Shown one piece after another: positions 1 to 8,800 of a stretch of 20,915 nucleotides of DNA. Position 1 is the stretch's first letter. Each line of letters starts with the position of its first letter. A model generated the notes under the pieces. That model was given only the letters and a program-made list of their open reading frames with translations. It ran no database searches and was not told where the DNA came from. The translations under genes were made by a program, and so were the position numbers. Source of the DNA: an uncultured Clostridia bacterium (GTDB taxonomy: Bacteria; Bacillota; Clostridia; Christensenellales; Borkfalkiaceae); NCBI GenBank assembly GCA_905235765.1, contig CAJOMM010000001.1, positions 9,632 through 30,546 of the forward strand. The letters are read 5' to 3'.

Positions 1-2
1 TT

Positions 3-254
3 AATGCGAAAGGAAACTACACGGGAAAATGGGAAGAAACCAAGGCAAACAATATTTACGACCTTGCAGGAAATAACTGGGAGTGGACGCAAGAACGTTA
101 CGCTCAAAGTAATTACGTGATGCGCGGCGGCGGATATAACCTTATGGAAGGCGCGTGTCTCGGAAGCAGTTACCCTGCGGCGTTAAGGGATCCGCTTCCC
201 GGCAACGATCATCACCCGAACGTAACTTTCAGAGTTGCGCTGTATTTAAAATAA
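3..254 (+). CDS. C-terminal part of a formylglycine-generating-enzyme-like (SUMF1 / FGE-sulfatase domain) protein
   Basis: This open frame enters from the left edge and stops with TAA at 252-254, so only the last 83 residues are present. What is visible is the C-terminal signature of the SUMF1/FGE-sulfatase fold: a DLAGNNWEWT block (family DLxGNVWEWT), then YVMRGGGYN (family VLRGGSW), and a final NVTFRVALYLK (family xxGFRVA). True FGEs oxidise a sulfatase cysteine to formylglycine, but most bacterial proteins with this fold have other or unknown roles, including surface proteins and ergothioneine-type enzymes. The residues that would separate these lie upstream and are not in view. Only 16 nt separate its stop from the next start, so it may be co-transcribed with the three genes that follow. 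The fold call is fairly safe; the function is not. Confidence 0.7.
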   Translation, partial: NAKGNYTGKWEETKANNIYDLAGNNWEWTQERYAQSNYVMRGGGYNLMEGACLGSSYPAALRDPLPGNDHHPNVTFRVALYLK

Positions 255-270
255 AAAAAGGAGAAAATAA

Positions 271-663
271 ATGAGTAAATTGAACGATTTTATAACGGAA
301 GCCGGCGTGTTTTATCTTGCGACAGAAGACGGAAAACAGCCTAAAGTAAGGCCGCTCGGCGCGCATCTGGAAGAAGGCGGCAAACTTTATTTTACGGTAG
401 GCAATCACAAAGACGTATATAAACAAATGGTCGCGAATCCTTTGGTGGAGATAGTGGCGTATAAAGATAGGCAATGGATTAGATATACGGGCAGAGCGGT
501 ATTCGACGAAGAGCCTTTATACGTGGAGAAGATTCTGACGTTATTGCCGCATTTAAGAAAGGTATATAATGAAGATACCGGCAATAAAATGGTAATATTC
601 CATTTGGAAGAAGCGCAAGCGTTTCTTTACGATATGGCAGGGAACAGCGAACGAATTTTGTAA
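271..663 (+). CDS. Pyridoxamine 5'-phosphate oxidase-like FMN-binding split-barrel protein
   Basis: A 130-aa protein that resembles the small, stand-alone PNPOx-like family (COG5015 type) of flavin-binding split beta-barrels. Visible family traits are the N-terminal FYLATEDGKQPKVRPLG block (strand-turn-strand with the conserved 'P.vRP.g' motif), LYFTVGNHKDVYKQM (phosphate-side helix) and the WIRYTGRAVF strand. Members bind FMN or a related cofactor as dimers; few have known substrates, and this one is unlikely to be a true PdxH because it is much shorter. The start is fixed by AAGGAG, 8 nt upstream of ATG. The stop TAA overlaps the ribosome binding site of the following SDR gene (11-nt gap), so the two are almost certainly one transcript. 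It may supply a flavin-dependent redox step to the SDR/amidohydrolase pair; that is inference from context only. Confidence 0.8.
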   Translation: MSKLNDFITEAGVFYLATEDGKQPKVRPLGAHLEEGGKLYFTVGNHKDVYKQMVANPLVEIVAYKDRQWIRYTGRAVFDEEPLYVEKILTLLPHLRKVYNEDTGNKMVIFHLEEAQAFLYDMAGNSERIL

Positions 664-674
664 GGAGAAGTCGT

Positions 675-1544
675 ATGAAGAACGTAGTTATAACCGGAGC
701 AAATTCCGGGCTTGGTTTTGAAACCGCAAAAAAGATAGCGAAGGATAAAGACGTAAGGGTAATTCTTGCGTGCAGGAACGAAGAAAAAGCGATGCAGGCA
801 AAGGCGGATATAGCGGCTGCGACGGGGAATACTAACGTAGAAGTTTTAAAACTCGATACTTCGTTGCTTTCGTCCGTGCGAGCTTTTGCGGAAAAGTTTA
901 TAAAAGAATACGGTTCCGTGGACGTGCTGATAAATAACGCAGGAATATCGGCTATGCGTGAAAGCGGCAAGACGATAGAAGGGTTCGAGGTGGTTTTTGC
1001 GACCAACTATCTGGGGCATTTTTTGCTGACCAATCTTCTGTTGCCGTACTTTGCCCCGAAAGGCAGGATTATAAACGTTACCAGCGATATGCACGAACCG
1101 CCCGGAGGGATAAAATGGAACGGCGCGGATTACCTTGCGTACTACGCGCTTGACGACCGTAAAAGATATTCCTTTTCAAAACTGTGCGCGATATATTTTA
1201 CCCACAAATTGAGCGAAACGTTGAAAAGTCAAGGTTCAGGCATTACCGTCAATTCGTTTAACCCCGGATTTATGGCGGCGACCAACTTTTCGGGAGGACA
1301 CGCCGATAAAATGAGAGCGCTAATGGTAAAGACCGCTATGCCGGACAGATACGGCGAACTCGGCAGTTCTTCGGACGCGCTGGCGAGGATCGCCACGGAG
1401 GATTGCTTCGGCGAAGTTTCGGGCGAGTATTTTGACAGGAGCATAAACACGAAGCGCTCTTCCGACCTTTCCTACGATAAAGACAATCAAGAAGAATTGT
1501 GGGAAAAGAGTCTTTATTATTGCGATATAGAATCGAAGAATTAA
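675..1544 (+). CDS. Short-chain dehydrogenase/reductase (retinol-dehydrogenase-like classical SDR)
   Basis: A 289-aa classical SDR with a Rossmann fold. The dinucleotide-binding motif TGANSGLG is at residues 7-14, NNAG at 87-90, the structural Asn at 111 (ATNYLGHFLL), the catalytic Ser near 137 (NVTSD) and the catalytic Tyr165/Lys169 in YSFSK, so the full Asn-Ser-Tyr-Lys tetrad is present. CRNEEKA after the second beta strand has an Arg typical of NADP(H) preference. The long NYLGHFLLTNLLLP stretch and overall layout recall the retinol-dehydrogenase / protochlorophyllide-reductase-like SDR branch; the substrate cannot be read from sequence. ATG follows AAGGAG by 7 nt, and the gene sits 11 nt after the split-barrel gene and 12 nt before the amidohydrolase. 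The oxidoreductase class is secure; the pathway is not known. Confidence 0.88.
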   Translation: MKNVVITGANSGLGFETAKKIAKDKDVRVILACRNEEKAMQAKADIAAATGNTNVEVLKLDTSLLSSVRAFAEKFIKEYGSVDVLINNAGISAMRESGKTIEGFEVVFATNYLGHFLLTNLLLPYFAPKGRIINVTSDMHEPPGGIKWNGADYLAYYALDDRKRYSFSKLCAIYFTHKLSETLKSQGSGITVNSFNPGFMAATNFSGGHADKMRALMVKTAMPDRYGELGSSSDALARIATEDCFGEVSGEYFDRSINTKRSSDLSYDKDNQEELWEKSLYYCDIESKN

Positions 1545-1556
1545 CGGAGAAACGTT

Positions 1557-2567
1557 ATGAGAGTCATAACTATTGAAGAACACTACGCGGATAAAAGAAT
1601 AAATGACGCAGTTGCAAAATACGGCAGTTCCACTAATTTGGCGGATTTTTCAAAAGAGGTCAGAGACGCATATAATTCCATGCGATTTACGGGCGAATAT
1701 CTTACCGATTTCGATCGCTTGCGGCTTGATTTTATGCGGAAACAGAAGGTAGACATGCAGGTGTTGAGTTACACTAATCCCGTGCCGGATACCGTTCCGA
1801 AGGCGGAAGCCGTACGCATTTGTAAACTGGCAAACGACATACTCGCCGGAATAGTTGAAAAGCACCCCGACAGATTTTCGGCGTTTGCAACGCTCCCTAT
1901 GGCGGACCCTGAAGAAGCGGCAAAAGAACTTGAACGTTGCGTAAAAGAGCTTGGTTTTGTCGGCGCGTTGATAACCGGTCCGTGGCAGGGGAAATTTTAT
2001 GACGACCCTATGTTCTTTCCGATATTTAAAAAGGCGGCGGAATTGGACGTGCCTATCTCATGGCACCCGGAATTTACGGCGGCAAAGATACAGAATTATT
2101 ATTATTTGTCAGAGAACTATCCGCTTAAAGCGGGGATGATGTTTGCGACGGCAGGTTTCGGATGGCATCTTGACGTCGGGCTGCACGTAACGAGACTCGT
2201 GCTTTCGGGCATATTCGATAAACTGCCGAACCTTAAATTTATCTGCGGACATTGGGGCGAAACTATTCCGTCGATGCTCGACCGCATGGATCAGATTATG
2301 CGTCCTGAGGTAACGGGGCTTAAAAAGAAGATCTCGGATTATTTTCACGAAAATATTTATTTTACGCCGAGCGGTATTCTTTCCAAAAGCCAGCTGGAAT
2401 ATATGGTAAAAGAATTCGGCGCGGAGCGTATAATCTGGGCTTTGGATTATCCGTATATTCCGTTTGAATCGTGCAGTTTGGATTTTCTTACCGATTCCGA
2501 ACTCACGGAAAAAGAGAAAGAACTTATCGCGCACGGCAATGCGGAAAGGATTTTGCATCTGAATTGA
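1557..2567 (+). CDS. Amidohydrolase-family protein of the metal-dependent decarboxylase type (Amidohydro_2 / ACMSD-like)
   Basis: A 336-aa TIM-barrel protein. The N-terminus reads ITIEEHY (residues 4-10), the variant metal motif of the gamma-resorcylate / 2,3-dihydroxybenzoate decarboxylase group (EEHF) rather than the HxH of hydrolytic amidohydrolases. Further metal or catalytic residues are His170 (ISWHPEF), His232 (GHWGETIPSMLDRMD, family GHxGExxPxxxxRxD) and Asp297 (WALDYPY, family Ss.DyP). Known members reversibly (de)carboxylate aromatic acids or open-chain dienoates; some relatives are hydrolases, so the reaction is inferred. It is the last gene of a three-gene set with a flavin-type split-barrel protein and an SDR, which suggests breakdown or modification of a small aromatic or cyclic acid. 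CGGAG precedes ATG by 7 nt. A perfect 30-bp palindrome lies 30 nt beyond the stop. Confidence 0.82.
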   Translation: MRVITIEEHYADKRINDAVAKYGSSTNLADFSKEVRDAYNSMRFTGEYLTDFDRLRLDFMRKQKVDMQVLSYTNPVPDTVPKAEAVRICKLANDILAGIVEKHPDRFSAFATLPMADPEEAAKELERCVKELGFVGALITGPWQGKFYDDPMFFPIFKKAAELDVPISWHPEFTAAKIQNYYYLSENYPLKAGMMFATAGFGWHLDVGLHVTRLVLSGIFDKLPNLKFICGHWGETIPSMLDRMDQIMRPEVTGLKKKISDYFHENIYFTPSGILSKSQLEYMVKEFGAERIIWALDYPYIPFESCSLDFLTDSELTEKEKELIAHGNAERILHLN

Positions 2568-2596
2568 ACATAACAAATATGCAAGGATTTACATGG

Positions 2597-2626
2597 TCGT
2601 CGCTATTCCGATCGGAATAGCGACGA
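2597..2626. repeat. Perfect 30-bp palindrome, possible transcription terminator or operator
   Basis: Two 15-nt arms, TCGTCGCTATTCCGA and its exact reverse complement, meet with no spacer. It lies 30 nt after the amidohydrolase stop and about 85 nt before the asnS -35 box. As RNA it would form a long stem closing on a small GATC loop, but only TTCGTATTTTG follows, with no clean U-tract, so termination is plausible rather than proven. The perfect symmetry would also suit a dimeric DNA-binding protein. Confidence 0.5.
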
Positions 2627-2710
2627 TTCGTATTTTGCCGCGAATAGGCAAAAACCGATATTTTGCGCCGTATTTTGTTTTACAGTGTGTGTTTTTAGCG
2701 TTTAAAATAC

Positions 2711-2739
2711 TTGAAATATCCCGTATTATGTGTTATACT
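2711..2739 (+). promoter_or_regulatory. Sigma-A-type promoter of the asnS-plsX-rnc-smc-ftsY operon
   Basis: TTGAAA at 2711-2716, a 17-nt spacer, and TATACT at 2734-2739, with TGT directly before the -10 (extended -10). Start of transcription would be near 2746, giving a leader of about 40 nt before the asnS ATG. No other promoter of this quality is visible before ftsY, so it may serve all five genes. Confidence 0.75.
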
Positions 2740-2785
2740 TTATAAGTACCACTATATGTAGCGGAAAAATTTTTCAGGTGTTTAT

Positions 2786-4165
2786 ATGAAAAGAACTACT
2801 TTAAAACAAATTTTTTTGAAACCGGACTTTTATTCTTCAAAACAGGTTACCGTCTGCGGTTGGGCTAAAACGGTGAGAGATTCTAAATCTTTCGGGTTTA
2901 TAGAACTGAACGACGGTTCTTATTTTAAGAATTGCCAGATAGTGTTCGAGAGGGCAAAGGTAAAGAATTACGACGAGATAGCCGCGAGTAACGTCGGCGC
3001 GTGTTTTTCCGTTACCGGAATTTTGGTCTTGACGCCCGATCGCAATCAGCCGTTCGAGATAAACGCAGACTCTATAGAAATTCTCGGCGCTTCTACGCCC
3101 GACTACCCTTTGCAGAAGAAACGTCATACTATGGAATATTTAAGGACTATTCCGCATCTTCGTCCGAGAACCAATACCTTTAACGCGGTATTCAAAATAA
3201 GGAGCGAAGCGGCTTTCGCCATACATAAATTTTTCAACGAGCGCGGATTCGTTTACGTGCATACGCCAATCATTACGGGCAGCGATTGTGAAGGCGCCGG
3301 CGCTATGTTTCAGGTAACGACGTTAGATCTCGATAAAATCAAAGGAGAAGTCGATTACGGCAAAGATTTTTTCGGAAAGAAAGCGCTTATGACTGTTTCG
3401 GGGCAACTCGACGTGGAGAATTTTGCCATGGCGTATTCCAACGTGTATACCTTTGGCCCCACCTTCCGCGCCGAACACTCTAACACGGTTCGCCACGCCG
3501 CCGAATTTTGGATGATAGAACCGGAAATGGCGTTTGCAGACCTTAGCGACGATATGGATTGCGCGGAGGATATGGTCAAGTTCATAATTGCCTACGTTAT
3601 GGACAGTTGCAAAGAGGAACTCGAATTTTTGAATAAATTTGTGGATACCGGGCTTATCGACAGACTTAAAAACGTTATTTCCAACGAATTTAAAAGGCTT
3701 ACTTATACCGAGGCTATCGATATATTGACGGCGGTAAAAGACAGGTTTGAGGCGCCGGTTTATTGGGGCGTGGATCTTCAGAGCGAACACGAGAGATATC
3801 TTACGGAAATCGTTTTCAAAAAACCCGTGTTTCTTACCGATTATCCGAAAGATATAAAAGCGTTTTATATGAGACTTAACGACGACGGTAAGACCGTTGC
3901 GGCGAGCGATCTTTTGGTTCCCGGTATCGGCGAATTGATCGGCGGAAGCCAGAGAGAAGAGCGTTTAGACGTCCTTAAAACCCGTATGAAAGAGTGCGGA
4001 CTTAAGGAAGCGGATTACCGCAATTACCTCGATTTAAGGAGATACGGCGGCGTTACGCATTCCGGTTTCGGCTTGGGATTCGAGCGTATGGTGATGTATT
4101 TAACGGGCATAAACAACATAAGGGACGTACTACCGTTCCCGAGAACTTTCGGAAATTTGGATTAA
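2786..4165 (+). CDS. asnS: Asparagine--tRNA ligase
   Basis: A 459-aa class IIb aminoacyl-tRNA synthetase, the usual length for bacterial AsnRS. The N-terminal OB-fold anticodon-binding domain spans roughly residues 15-105 (VTVCGWAKTVRDSKSFGFIEL). The catalytic core carries motif 2 (TFGPTFRAEHSNT followed by EFWMIEPEMAF) and motif 3 at the C-terminus (GLGFERMVMYLTGINNIRD, ending PFPRTFGN). The FRAEHSNT(V)RHAAEFWMIEPE form and the absence of an AspRS-type insertion support Asn over Asp. It charges tRNA-Asn with asparagine in the cytoplasm. The start is ATG with a modest AGGTG site 5 nt upstream, about 40 nt after the predicted transcription start. It is the first gene of the operon; plsX begins 3 nt after its stop. 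Confidence 0.97.
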   Translation: MKRTTLKQIFLKPDFYSSKQVTVCGWAKTVRDSKSFGFIELNDGSYFKNCQIVFERAKVKNYDEIAASNVGACFSVTGILVLTPDRNQPFEINADSIEILGASTPDYPLQKKRHTMEYLRTIPHLRPRTNTFNAVFKIRSEAAFAIHKFFNERGFVYVHTPIITGSDCEGAGAMFQVTTLDLDKIKGEVDYGKDFFGKKALMTVSGQLDVENFAMAYSNVYTFGPTFRAEHSNTVRHAAEFWMIEPEMAFADLSDDMDCAEDMVKFIIAYVMDSCKEELEFLNKFVDTGLIDRLKNVISNEFKRLTYTEAIDILTAVKDRFEAPVYWGVDLQSEHERYLTEIVFKKPVFLTDYPKDIKAFYMRLNDDGKTVAASDLLVPGIGELIGGSQREERLDVLKTRMKECGLKEADYRNYLDLRRYGGVTHSGFGLGFERMVMYLTGINNIRDVLPFPRTFGNLD

Positions 4166-4168
4166 ATT

Positions 4169-5185
4169 ATGAAGATATTGATAGACGCTTTCGGGGGAGA
4201 TAATTCACCCGACGAAATTATTGAAGGCGCTTTACTTGCTTTAGCGGAAAGGCAGGATTTTACGGCGTCTCTTATAGGCAAAAAAGATATAATAGAGGAA
4301 AAACTCGCCGGCAAAAGTTTTGACGGTTCGCGCGTAGAAATAATAGACGCCGCAGACGTAATTTCCTGCGAAGAAGAGCCTACGCTCGCCGTAAGGAGAA
4401 AACCGGACAGTTCGATAGTCAAAGGAATAAAACTTCTCAAAGACGAGGAAGAATATAAGGCTTTCGTTTCAGCCGGATCTACGGGCGCGGTGCTGGTTGC
4501 GGCAACGCTTAAACTCGGGAGGATAGAAGGAATTTCAAGACCTTCTCTTTGTCCGATACTTCCCACCCTTTCGGGAGGGAAAGTGTTCTTGACGGATTCG
4601 GGGGCGAACGCCGACTGTAAGGCTATAAATTTGGCGCAGTTCGCCGTTATGGCGAGCGTATACGCCGAATCCTTGGGAATTAACGAGCCGAAAGTAGCCC
4701 TTCTTTCCAACGGCACGGAAGACGAAAAGGGCAACGCGTTGAATCACGAAACCTTCCCCATATTAAAGGAAATGAAAGGCATAAACTTTATAGGCAATAT
4801 GGAAGCCAGAGATATTCTTTCCGGTAAAGCGGACATCGTGGTTACGGACGGATTTTCCGGCAATATCGCGCTTAAAAGTATAGAAGGCGCGGTCAAAACC
4901 GTGATGAAGGCGATAAAAGACGCCGCGTTTTCTTCTTTTTCGGCTAAGATAGGCGGACTTATGCTGAAAAAACCGCTCGGCGCATTAAAAGAAACGCTTG
5001 ACTATAACAATAAGGGCGGCGCCCTGTTCCTCGGGGTTAATAAGCCGGTTATAAAGGCGCACGGTTCTTCGGGGCGCTTGGCGTTTAAGAACGCCGTCTT
5101 GCAGGCGGTAGACTACGCATGGTTCGACCTTAAAGACAAAATAACGGAAAGGCTTGCCTTATCCGGCGCGGAAATTTCAAGATGA
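4169..5185 (+). CDS. plsX: Phosphate acyltransferase PlsX
   Basis: A 338-aa protein that matches the PlsX family over its full length: DAFGGDNSPDEII at the N-terminus, FVSAGSTGAVL, the DSGAN motif, ALLSNGTEDEKGN, GNMEARDI, VTDGFSGNI and KAHGSSGRLAF near the C-terminus. PlsX makes acyl-phosphate from acyl-ACP and inorganic phosphate; PlsY then uses it to acylate glycerol-3-phosphate at the start of phospholipid synthesis. It is a peripheral membrane enzyme. The gene begins 3 nt after the asnS stop without a good Shine-Dalgarno sequence, so translation is probably coupled. Its last four bases (ATGA) overlap the start of rnc. In many Bacillota acpP or fab genes follow plsX; here there are none. 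Confidence 0.96.
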   Translation: MKILIDAFGGDNSPDEIIEGALLALAERQDFTASLIGKKDIIEEKLAGKSFDGSRVEIIDAADVISCEEEPTLAVRRKPDSSIVKGIKLLKDEEEYKAFVSAGSTGAVLVAATLKLGRIEGISRPSLCPILPTLSGGKVFLTDSGANADCKAINLAQFAVMASVYAESLGINEPKVALLSNGTEDEKGNALNHETFPILKEMKGINFIGNMEARDILSGKADIVVTDGFSGNIALKSIEGAVKTVMKAIKDAAFSSFSAKIGGLMLKKPLGALKETLDYNNKGGALFLGVNKPVIKAHGSSGRLAFKNAVLQAVDYAWFDLKDKITERLALSGAEISR

Positions 5186-5889
5186 TATTCGACGTAAACG
5201 AAATAGAGGATAAAATCGGGTACGAGTTCAAGAATAAAATGTTGCTTAGGCAATGTTTTACCCATTCCTCTTACGGATACGAACACAACGAAGAGGATAA
5301 CGAACTTCTTGAATTTTACGGAGACGCCGTAATCGAATTTATCGTAACCGAATACCTTTTCGGCCATCGCGCCGGAGACGAGGGAAAACTTACCGCGTTC
5401 CGCGCGGAAATCGTTTCCAAAGGTCCGCTTCTTAAAGCGGTCAAAAAGTTGGGGCTTACGGAATTCGTGCTTTTGGGAAAGGGGCAGGAAAAGACTTCAA
5501 ACAGCGACGAAAAGCTGTTTTCCAGCGTTTACGAAGCGTTGGTCGCCGGTATATATATAGACGGCGGAATATCTGCCGCTAAAAAATTCGTGAAAGGCAC
5601 TATCATCAAGGACTTTGAAGAAAGTCAAAAGAAAAAAGTAAAAGTCGCGCCTTCCGTAAATGAAAAAAGCGCGTTACAGGAATACGTTCAAAAACGGAAA
5701 ATAGGCAGTATATCTTACGAAACTTTGTCTAAAACGGGGCCCGATCATTTGCCGGTGTTTAGGGCGGCGGCGCTTTTAAACGGCGAGAAATTCGCAGAGG
5801 GAACGGGCTGTTCGGTCAAAAGCGCGGAGAGTCAGGCGGCTAAAAGGGCGCTAGCCAAATTAAAGAAATCAGAAAAATCAGGACGGTAA
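5182..5889 (+). CDS. rnc: Ribonuclease III
   Basis: A 235-aa enzyme with an N-terminal RNase III domain (about residues 1-150) and a C-terminal double-stranded-RNA-binding domain (about 160-228, SALQEYVQKRKIGSISYE through AESQAAKRALAKL). The signature helix is NELLEFYGDAVIEF with Glu41, Glu44 and Asp48, which align with E. coli E38, E41 and D45. The second acidic pair is expected as D-x-x-E (E. coli D114/E117), but the sequence here reads SSVYEAL: Glu118 is present and Ser115 stands where Asp should be. The enzyme matures rRNA and cleaves duplex RNA. It starts within the plsX stop (ATGA overlap) and ends 5 nt before smc, a standard rnc-smc-ftsY arrangement. The family call is firm; full activity is uncertain because of the Ser. 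Confidence 0.95.
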   Translation: MIFDVNEIEDKIGYEFKNKMLLRQCFTHSSYGYEHNEEDNELLEFYGDAVIEFIVTEYLFGHRAGDEGKLTAFRAEIVSKGPLLKAVKKLGLTEFVLLGKGQEKTSNSDEKLFSSVYEALVAGIYIDGGISAAKKFVKGTIIKDFEESQKKKVKVAPSVNEKSALQEYVQKRKIGSISYETLSKTGPDHLPVFRAAALLNGEKFAEGTGCSVKSAESQAAKRALAKLKKSEKSGR

Positions 5890-5894
5890 AAACT

Positions 5895-8800
5895 TTGAAT
5901 TTCGAGAAATTGGAACTCTACGGGTTCAAATCATTTGCGGATAAGGCGGAAATTAAATTCGGCAACGGGATAACGGGCATAGTCGGACCTAACGGCTGCG
6001 GAAAATCCAACGTTGCGGACGCTATACGTTGGGTGCTCGGAGAACAGTCGGCGAAGAGTCTTCGCGGCAGCACTATGCAAGACGTCATCTTTGCCGGCAC
6101 GCAGAACAGAAAATCCCTTTCTTATTGCGAAGTTTCGTTATTTTTCGATAATTCAAGCCGTATGTTCAACCTTGAATATAACGAAGTCATCATAACCAGA
6201 AAGCTGTTCAGGAGCGGCGAAAGCGAATATTACATAAACAAACAGCCTGCAAGACTTAAAGATATAGTGGACCTTCTTCACGAATGCGGTATCGGCAGAG
6301 AGGGCTATACGATAATAGGTCAGGGAAAAGTAGAAGAGATAATGTCCGCTAAACCTGTGGATAGGAGACTTATATTTGAAGAAGCGACGGGGATAGCGAA
6401 ATTCAAGTCGAGGAAGGTGGAGTCGGAAAGGAAATTAGACCGCACTCGCGAAAATATAGTAAGATACAGCGATATTCTTTCGGAAATAGAAAATCAGATG
6501 GGACCGCTTGCGCGTCAGGCGGAAAAAGCCAAGGAATTCAACGAATTATCCGAAGAGCTGAAAAAGCACGAACTTAACACCTATATCGCCAAAGTGGACG
6601 GCGTGGAAGCCGCAAAACAAAAGATAAACGCAAGAATTAAGGGACTTGACGAACAAGCCGCACTTAAAAACGCGGAAAGCGATAATGCGCAGGCGGAATA
6701 CGAAAAAGTTTTCGCCGATATTTCCAAAGCCGACGAAAGACTGAAAAAATTAAACGACGAGCTTCTCGAAAAACGCGTGGGTATGGAAAAATCTTCCGGC
6801 GCGAAAAGGCTTTTGGAAGAAAAGATATCATTTCTTTCCGGACAGATAGAAAGGACGGAAAAAGAGATTGCGGAAAACCGTAAAGTGATAGAGGACGCGG
6901 ACGCCGAATACGTTTATAACGATAAAGAACGCAAAGAGGCCGAAAAGAACTTAAAAGAATTGACGGCGAAAGCGGACGATTATTCGAGAAAACTTCTCAG
7001 CCTTACGGAAAGGCTTGCGCTCGGCGAAGAACTTGCCGAAGAAAACCGCAAAAAGATAATAGAAAGTATTGAGACTTTGTCCGATTTCAAGATGAATAAG
7101 GGCACGGTTTCCGTTACTAAAAACAATCTGACCGAAAAACTTGACGAATTAAACGCGCGCGCCGCGGAAACCGACAAAAAGATAGGCGAAGTCCTTTCGG
7201 AAAAGGAAAAGACCGATAAGAAAATAGACGATTTAGACCGCGCCGCTTCCGACTGTAAAAACCGTATTACCGAAAAAGAGGACGAGGTACGGGCGTTAAA
7301 CGAGAGCGTGGCGCAGGTGGAAAACAAGATGTTTTCCTTAAACTCCGTTATAACGAGTTTGGTTACGAAAGACAATTTCTACCGCGATATGAAAGAGAGG
7401 TACGAGGGCTATTCGCAGTCGGTAAAACTTTTGATGAACGGCGCGAAAAAGGAACCGAACGTCAAGAGGCGTATAAAAGGCGTGGTCGCGGAACTTATAA
7501 AGAGCGATAAAAAATTCGACGTGGCTTTGGAAACCGCGCTCGGCGCCGGCGCGCAGAACGTCGTTACGGAAAATACTGACGACGCAAAATTTCTCATAGA
7601 ATATCTGAAAGCAAACAAACTCGGCAGAGTTACGTTTTTACCCATAAATTCAGTAAAACCTAAAAACCGCAATCCGGAAGCGTACGCCGCGCTGAAGGAA
7701 ACGGGCGCGCTCGGAATAGCGAGCGAAGTCGTCGAATACGATTCCGTATACGAAAACGTTATTTCCAATCTTCTTTCAAACACCCTTATAGTCGACGGGC
7801 TTGAAAACGCCAGAAGGATAGCGGACAGGCACGCGTTTTCGTTCAAGATAGTAACATTAGACGGAGACGTTTTCTCCACGCAAGGATCTATGACCGGAGG
7901 TTCGCGCAGGGCGGAAGCGCAGGGCGTTTTATCCTCCGACAGAAAAATAGAAGAAAATGCTGAGCAGTTAGAGTTAAAACGCAAGGCGATGGAAGAATTG
8001 AAGGCGGAAAAAGCCGAACTCGAAAAGAAACGCGACAAAGCGTTTTCCGATTTGGAATTCTGCAACGACGAGTATAACGGCACGCGGCAGTCTTTAATGG
8101 TGGAAAAAGAAAAGCAATCTGCCTATGAAAAGACGCTTTCCGACCTTGACCGAGAGTCTGAAAGCACGGCTTCTTTAATAGAAGAAGTAAAACTGAAATT
8201 AGGCGAGACCGAAAGGCATTTCGATTCTTTGAATATAGGCGGCGAAAGACTGGAAAAGGACAGAAAAGCGGCGACCGACAGCGCGGACAAATATCAGGCG
8301 GAATACGACGCGCTTAAAAAGGAACGCGACGAACTTTCGCTATCGAGTACCGAACTTCAGGTAAAAATCACCGAAGAAAAGGCTAAAATCAACTCGTTAA
8401 TACAGGAGAGCGAAAGATTAAAATCCGCCGCGGCGGAAGCGCGCGAAAATATAGACAGACTCGCTAAAAGCAACGACGGGGCGAGAGAGATTATAGAAGA
8501 GCTCCGTTTGGACCAGGAAAAAATCGCGCTTACCAAGGAAGAACAAGAGGTGGTAAACGCCCTTCGAACCGATATAGAAAACATAGAAAACTATAAAGGG
8601 TCTTTAAGGGAAAAACTCAACAAAAACGACGAGTTAAGGGCTGCGCTTTCCGAAGAAATCAGAAATATCTCCGAAAAACGCCACGCGGAAGAAATAGCGA
8701 TCGCCAAAATAGATTCCGACCTATTACACCTCGGCGAGACCGTGGAGAACGAATACGGGCTGAACTACGAGACTGCGCTCGCGTTCAAAGAAGAGGGGTA

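Larger units (their letters stand above)
2568..2785 (+). other. Intergenic region between the amidohydrolase and asnS
   Basis: This 218-nt gap holds a perfect palindrome (2597-2626), a weaker hairpin (TTTTGCC 2633-2639 with GGCAAAA 2647-2653) and the asnS promoter (2711-2739). I see no ORF with a ribosome binding site and no T-box-like specifier region before asnS; the predicted leader is only about 40 nt. Confidence 0.6.

Noticed and set aside
2740..2785. T-box riboswitch before asnS
   Set aside because: The leader between the predicted transcription start and ATG is only about 40 nt, with no room for a specifier loop or an antiterminator.
7409..8083. 224-codon minus-strand frame inside smc
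   Set aside because: A Ser/Phe-rich product opposite coiled-coil codons (GAA/AAA), typical of antisense shadows; several similar ones occur along smc.
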